Below are positions 7,295-10,416 of a stretch of DNA of 10,416 bases, piece by piece. Under the pieces are notes generated by a model. That model was not told where the DNA came from and searched no databases. It saw nothing but the letters and a program-made list of their open reading frames with translations. Positions within the stretch are counted from its first letter, which is position 1; each line of letters opens with the position of its first letter. The DNA is from Kmv42 sp040757455 (GTDB taxonomy: Bacteria > Nitrospirota > Thermodesulfovibrionia > Thermodesulfovibrionales > SM23-35), in the NCBI GenBank assembly GCA_040757455.1, contig JBFLXE010000098.1, forward strand, positions 1 to 10,416. Direction: 5' to 3'. The translations under genes were made by a program, and so were the position numbers.

Positions 7295-9085
7295 ATGGTC
7301 AAAAAAATTTCCCGCGTGCCCCGGAGCCCCGGCGTATATATTTTCAAGAATTCAAAGGAAAAAGTTCTTTATGTCGGTAAGGCGAAGAACCTAAGAAATC
7401 GTTTGAGGAGTTATTTCCAGCGATTCTCGCAGCTTGATGCCCGCAAGACTGCAATGATGAGCGACGTCAGGGACTTCAGCTACATAGTGACTGAAAACGA
7501 ACTTGAGGCTTTTGTCCTGGAAGCGAATCTAATTAAACAGTTCAAGCCCCGATTTAATGTTGTCTTGAGAGATGACAAGAATTATCCTTATCTGAAACTA
7601 ACTGTAAACGAGGAGTGGCCGAAGATAGAAGTTGTAAGAAAGATTAAGAAAGATGGTGCGTTATATTTCGGGCCGTATGTCCCGGCGGGTTCAATGTGGG
7701 AGATTCTCGCATTTGTGAGGAGGAACTTTAAGATAAGGGACTGCCGTTTTTCATTGAGTAATAAAAAGATGCGACCGTGCGTCCAGTATCAGATGGGAAA
7801 ATGCGTCGCCCCGTGTGCCGGAGTGATAAGCAGAAAAGAATACCTGAAACTCATCGATGAAGTAAGACTTTTTTTGAGTGGCGAAAAGAAAAGCCTTATT
7901 GATGGTCTCAGAGAGAAGATGAAGATGCTTTCAGAAGAGATGAGATTCGAGGAAGCCGCCCGCATAAGAGACAGAATAGAGGCGATCGAAAAAGCCTGGG
8001 AATCGCAGAAGGTTGTCGCACCTGAACTGGGAGACATTGATGTCATAGGTTTTTATCGTAGCGAGGGTGACGCGTCTTTTAAGGTCCTTTTCATAAGGAA
8101 TGGTGTCATGATTGGCTCAAAAGATTTTTTTATCAAAAATACAGGGATTGCAACAGATGATGAACTCATGACCACCTTTATTAAACAGTTTTACCTGAAC
8201 GAAATTATACCGCCGTCAGAAATCCTAGCCATAGCGGTTCCGGAAGACGCATCTTCTCTGTCGGCGTGGTTGCAACAGAGAAAAGGGGAGCCCGTGAAGA
8301 TTTTCGTTCCTTCGTCTGGAAAGAAAAAGGAACTCGTTGAGATGGCGGCAGAAAACGCCAGGATAGCTTACATGTCACGGAAGGAGATGAAAACTGACGA
8401 AATACCAGGAGAGATTAAAGAAAAACTCGGGCTGAAGAAGCTCCCTGAGAGTATTGGAGCGTTCGATGTGTCAACCATTTCGGGTGATGAAGCAGTGGGC
8501 TCGTTTGTCTACTGGACAGGAGGCGATTTCAAAAAGGACAAGTACCGGAGGCTGAAGATAAAAAAGGTGGCGTCGATAGATGACTACTCGATGATGGAAG
8601 AAATAGTCGGGAGAATCATTGAGAATCTCGGAGGCGATCTGCCTGATCTCGTTATCATTGACGGAGGGAAGGGACATCTTGAGAGGGTGAGAAGGATTAT
8701 CGAAGGGGCCTCTACAATACTTAAAAAGAAGCCGGATTTGATTGCTATAGCCAAAGACCCGGACAGGGCCTATCTTACGTTTTCGGAAACGCCTGTGGAT
8801 CTCGAAGACAGGAGCCGTTCCTCTCTTCTCCTCAAGAGAATAAGAGACGAGGCTCACAGATTTGCAATCGGTTATCACAGGAGACTGAGAGAGAAAGAAC
8901 TCATGAAATCTCCTCTCGAAAAAATTCCAGGGATAGGTACAAAGAGAAGGCTTGAACTTTTAAGGGCTTTTGGTAGTATAGAGAACATAAAAAAGGCGAC
9001 TGTCGAGGAGATAAACAGGATCCGGGGTTTCAACAAGAAAATAGCTAAAAAGCTTCTGAGTGAGCTTAGGAGTTCAGCCGAGTGA
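7295..9085 (+). CDS. uvrC: Excinuclease ABC subunit C
   Basis: Dual-incision nuclease of nucleotide excision repair; it acts on the UvrB-DNA complex and cuts 3' and then 5' of the lesion. It has 596 residues, a normal length. The N-terminal GIY-YIG nuclease (about 10-90) has GVY at 13-15, YVG at 26-28, Arg36 and catalytic Glu76. Cys150, Cys162, Cys170 and Cys174 keep the spacing 12-8-4 of the cluster that binds a [4Fe-4S] group in E. coli UvrC. The UVR motif for UvrB contact lies near 195-230 (MRFEEAARIRDRIEAIE). The RNase H-like C-terminal nuclease shows Asp391 (GAFDVS), Asp456 (VIIDGGKGH) and His521 (DEAHRF). A double helix-hairpin-helix for DNA binding follows (IPGIGTKRRLELLRAFGS onward). 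Both nuclease sites look intact. Its TGA stop overlaps the GTG start of the next gene. Confidence 0.97.
   Translation: MVKKISRVPRSPGVYIFKNSKEKVLYVGKAKNLRNRLRSYFQRFSQLDARKTAMMSDVRDFSYIVTENELEAFVLEANLIKQFKPRFNVVLRDDKNYPYLKLTVNEEWPKIEVVRKIKKDGALYFGPYVPAGSMWEILAFVRRNFKIRDCRFSLSNKKMRPCVQYQMGKCVAPCAGVISRKEYLKLIDEVRLFLSGEKKSLIDGLREKMKMLSEEMRFEEAARIRDRIEAIEKAWESQKVVAPELGDIDVIGFYRSEGDASFKVLFIRNGVMIGSKDFFIKNTGIATDDELMTTFIKQFYLNEIIPPSEILAIAVPEDASSLSAWLQQRKGEPVKIFVPSSGKKKELVEMAAENARIAYMSRKEMKTDEIPGEIKEKLGLKKLPESIGAFDVSTISGDEAVGSFVYWTGGDFKKDKYRRLKIKKVASIDDYSMMEEIVGRIIENLGGDLPDLVIIDGGKGHLERVRRIIEGASTILKKKPDLIAIAKDPDRAYLTFSETPVDLEDRSRSSLLLKRIRDEAHRFAIGYHRRLREKELMKSPLEKIPGIGTKRRLELLRAFGSIENIKKATVEEINRIRGFNKKIAKKLLSELRSSAE
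9067..9072 (+). promoter_or_regulatory. Shine-Dalgarno site of the kinase gene, inside uvrC
   Basis: TAGGAG nine bases upstream of the GTG start at 9082, within the last codons of uvrC. It supports the non-ATG start and indicates coupled translation. Confidence 0.65.
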
Positions 9086-10206
9086 TACCGCAGGAGGCTC
9101 TGCAAGATTATCTAAAAGAGGTTTTCGGTCCCAATGCCAGGCTCTTAGAGTTTAAAAGGCTTGGAGCCGGTGTCCACGGAGCCGGGTTTCTCCTTACCAT
9201 CGAGACAATAGAGGGCATAAAATCTTATGCCCTGAAAGACCTTGCACCAGAGGGCCTCGGCCATGACTACCCCTCTGACAGAGCAGCAGTCTTCCTTCTT
9301 GCCAACGATACCTATGGAAAACTCCCCAGGCACATAAAAGCCATCGATGTCATCGCAATGAAAGAGGGCGGCGCGATGAAATCCATTGGCGGTGGAGTCG
9401 ATTATTTTCTCCTCATGGAAATTGCGGAGGGTGAGAACTACTTCCGGGACCTGAGTGAATTCTCACAGAAGGAATCCCTTGACGACAAAGACAGAGGGAA
9501 GATAGATGCGATGACTGAGTACCTTGCTGAAATACATTCTGTGAAAAAAGATTCAAAAACTCTTTACTGGAGAAAGCTCAGAGACACAATTGGTCATGGC
9601 GAATGTCTTATGGGTGTATTTGATTCGTATCCCGACGGCACTCTCTCTTATGATGAAATGGCAGTGATCATCAAGAAGTCAGTAGACTGGATTGCAAGGC
9701 TAAAACCAAAATACAAAAGGCTTTCACAGATACACGGCGATTTTCATCCCGGGAATATATGGTTTCAAGAGACCAGAAGTCAAAAGTCAGAAGTCAGAAG
9801 TCAAACCACCATATCCCCCCCTTTGGAAAAGGGGGGTAGGGGGGGATTTGATATTAATTTCGTATTACTTGATCGCAGCCGCGGCCCATGGGGCGATCCG
9901 GCAGATGACATAACAGCCCTCACAATAAATTACATATTCTTTTCCATATGGCATTTTGGTTCTGTACGAGGTCCTTATCTCGAAGGGCTGGAAATGTTTT
10001 TTAAAAGATATGTGACCTTGACCGGCGATGATGAACTCTACCGCGTCGTTGCTCCCTTTTATGCCTTCAGAGGCGCCGTCGTGGCAAACCCTATCTTTTA
10101 TCCCGATCTTACCCCTGAACAGAGAAAACTCATCTTCAGGTTTGTCAATAATGTACTGGATAACGATAGATTCAGGCTTGAAAAGGTGAATGGTTATTTA
10201 GGGTAG
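9082..10206 (+). CDS. Aminoglycoside phosphotransferase (APH)-like small-molecule kinase carrying an in-frame repeat insertion
   Basis: 374-residue cytoplasmic protein of the APH/choline-kinase fold; it probably transfers phosphate from ATP to a hydroxyl of an unknown small molecule. The N-lobe has a glycine-rich loop (LGAGVHGAG, 28-36) and a likely ATP-binding Lys52 (YALKDL). The catalytic loop is HGDFHPGN at 218-225 with Asp220 as base and Asn225 as metal ligand. The metal-binding Asp is Asp264 in LLDRSRGPWGDPADDI. In typical APH proteins the catalytic-loop Asn and this Asp are roughly 15 residues apart; here they are 39 apart. The extra residues, about 230-257, are encoded by four 7-bp repeats and a C-run/G-run hairpin, so the gene has absorbed a repeat module without loss of frame. 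Activity may or may not survive. Start GTG 9082 overlaps the uvrC stop as GTGA. There is no reason to call it a resistance gene; the operon context suggests a housekeeping or stress role, and the substrate is unknown. Confidence 0.82.
   Translation: MIPQEALQDYLKEVFGPNARLLEFKRLGAGVHGAGFLLTIETIEGIKSYALKDLAPEGLGHDYPSDRAAVFLLANDTYGKLPRHIKAIDVIAMKEGGAMKSIGGGVDYFLLMEIAEGENYFRDLSEFSQKESLDDKDRGKIDAMTEYLAEIHSVKKDSKTLYWRKLRDTIGHGECLMGVFDSYPDGTLSYDEMAVIIKKSVDWIARLKPKYKRLSQIHGDFHPGNIWFQETRSQKSEVRSQTTISPPLEKGGRGGFDINFVLLDRSRGPWGDPADDITALTINYIFFSIWHFGSVRGPYLEGLEMFFKRYVTLTGDDELYRVVAPFYAFRGAVVANPIFYPDLTPEQRKLIFRFVNNVLDNDRFRLEKVNGYLG
9775..9802 (+). repeat. Four tandem 7-bp repeats inside the kinase gene
   Basis: AGAAGTC, AAAAGTC, AGAAGTC, AGAAGTC in a row, the second copy with one change. 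Because 7 is not a multiple of 3, the copies translate differently (RSQKSEVRSQ). Together with the adjacent hairpin they form the inserted segment of the kinase. AGAAGTC-type short tandem repeats are familiar as intergenic repeats in some environmental bacteria (from memory). Confidence 0.85.
9815..9845. repeat. C-run/G-run hairpin repeat inside the kinase gene
   Basis: Stem CCCCCCTTT (9816-9824) pairs with AAAGGGGGG (9828-9836) around the 3-nt loop GGA; TA and a second run of seven G (9839-9845) follow. In frame it encodes SPPLEKGGRGGFD, a peptide signature I recall turning up scattered in unrelated proteins and false ORFs of metagenomic genomes, which fits a mobile palindromic repeat. There is no T-run after the stem, so it is not a typical intrinsic terminator. 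Confidence 0.8.
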
Positions 10207-10289
10207 GACCTTCCTGTGTTTCATGCTTTAAAGAGTAATCAAAATGAGGCAGATTATAACCAGAAATCAATACGAGATAACTTTCCAAT
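10207..10289. other. Short non-coding stretch after the operon
   Basis: A/T-rich stretch between the kinase stop and the presumed insertion sequence edge. I see no gene, no clear hairpin with a T-run, and no convincing promoter, so the operon's terminator, if any, is not evident and may have been displaced by the insertion. Confidence 0.5.
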
Positions 10290-10325
10290 CCTAACCCAGA
10301 TAATTCATAAATTCTGCTGAAAAAA

Positions 10326-10401
10326 ATAGCCAACAATCCTGAGAGCTTTGGTATTATTAAGTTTGCAAAGGCTCAAAACCAAAGAAAGGATGGTTGGCTA
10401 T
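10326..10401 (+). promoter_or_regulatory. Long hairpin directly before the putative transposase start
   Basis: Outer arms 10326-10340 (ATAGCCAACAATCCT) and 10387-10401 (AGGATGGTTGGCTAT) pair at 14 of 15 positions. Inner arms CTTTGGT (10346-10352) and ACCAAAG (10378-10384) pair perfectly. The right arm ends one base before ATG 10402 and includes the only Shine-Dalgarno-like AAGGA (10386-10390). In an mRNA that reads in from outside, the ribosome binding site would be folded away, a known way in which insertion sequences such as IS10 and IS50 limit transposase synthesis from external promoters. Its role here is inferred. Confidence 0.6.
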
Positions 10402-10416
10402 ATGACAGAGTGTATC
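10402..10416 (+). CDS. Start of a putative transposase (five codons visible)
   Basis: ATG 10402 opens a frame, MTECI, that runs off the window. An in-frame ATG at 10390 would give MVGYMTECI, but it lies inside the right hairpin arm and has poor ribosome binding site spacing. Only five residues are visible; identification as a transposase rests on the inverted-repeat layout and on the resemblance of the first residues to IS1380-family transposases. Confidence 0.35.

Larger units (their letters stand above)
10290..10416 (+). mobile_element. Left end of an insertion sequence, possibly IS1380 family (truncated by the window)
   Basis: From about 10290 (CCTAACCCAGATAATTCATA...) the sequence has the layout of an insertion sequence leader: a possible terminal inverted repeat, a long hairpin (10326-10401), then an ATG beginning MTECI. 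IS1380-family transposases often begin with Met-Thr-Glu/Gln-Cys before the rest of the domain, and I recall similar CCTAACCCAGATAATTCAT-like ends for them. The right end, the target-site duplication and the transposase body are all outside the window, so both family and left boundary are tentative. Confidence 0.45.

Noticed and set aside
8471..8878. 135-codon minus-strand frame inside uvrC
   Set aside because: It is a shadow of the conserved RNase H-like domain of UvrC with no family resemblance.
9775..9802. Possible CRISPR-like or minisatellite array
   Set aside because: The units are only 7 bp and directly adjacent with no spacers, and there are only four of them; a simple tandem repeat.
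9815..9845. Intrinsic terminator inside the kinase gene
   Set aside because: The stem is GC-rich, but no T-run follows on either strand and the reading frame continues into conserved kinase motifs.
9772..9850. Frameshifted or broken kinase gene (pseudogene)
   Set aside because: The frame is continuous from the catalytic loop through the repeats to the downstream DPADDI motif and a normal stop, so the gene is kept as intact with an insertion.

Overview
The window is a stretch of bacterial chromosome with about 45% GC by eye and conserved housekeeping genes. It looks Gram-negative: there is a class A penicillin-binding protein of the PBP1A type, a small exported TPR protein, a DnaE1-type polymerase III alpha subunit, and a separate AccA. 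Gene content and intergenic repeat style suggest Nitrospirota or Desulfobacterota (former Deltaproteobacteria). That placement is inference from memory of such genomes and is not proven by anything here.

Layout. Positions 1-2521 (minus strand) hold a two-gene unit: a PBP1A gene (start 2521, end 215), then, 10 nt after its stop, the beginning of a secreted TPR protein that leaves the window at base 1. Positions 2522-2860 are a divergent control region. A near-consensus sigma70 promoter faces each way, and a roughly 250-bp imperfect palindrome (2563-2809) fills almost all the space between them. Both -10 boxes end only 6-7 nt before the ATG that best fits the protein family, so both mRNAs are predicted to be leaderless. 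Positions 2861-10206 (plus strand) are a tight four-gene series, dnaE - accA - uvrC - aminoglycoside-phosphotransferase-like kinase, with ATGA and GTGA start/stop overlaps and one 37-nt gap. It brings together replication, fatty acid synthesis, nucleotide excision repair and a kinase of unknown substrate. Positions 10207-10416 hold a short non-coding stretch and then what looks like the left end of an insertion sequence, possibly IS1380 family. A long hairpin there ends exactly at the first base before the putative transposase ATG.

The most unusual points are four. First, the paired leaderless divergent promoters separated by a large palindromic element. Second, a repeat module (four 7-bp repeats plus a C-run/G-run hairpin) that sits in frame inside the kinase gene, adding about 26 residues between the catalytic loop and the metal-binding Asp. 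Third, a complete set of PHP metal ligands in DnaE, which predicts an intrinsic proofreading exonuclease. Fourth, the hairpin at the insertion sequence edge. I see no tRNA, rRNA, CRISPR array or convincing intrinsic terminator. I did not find a clearly new multi-gene system.
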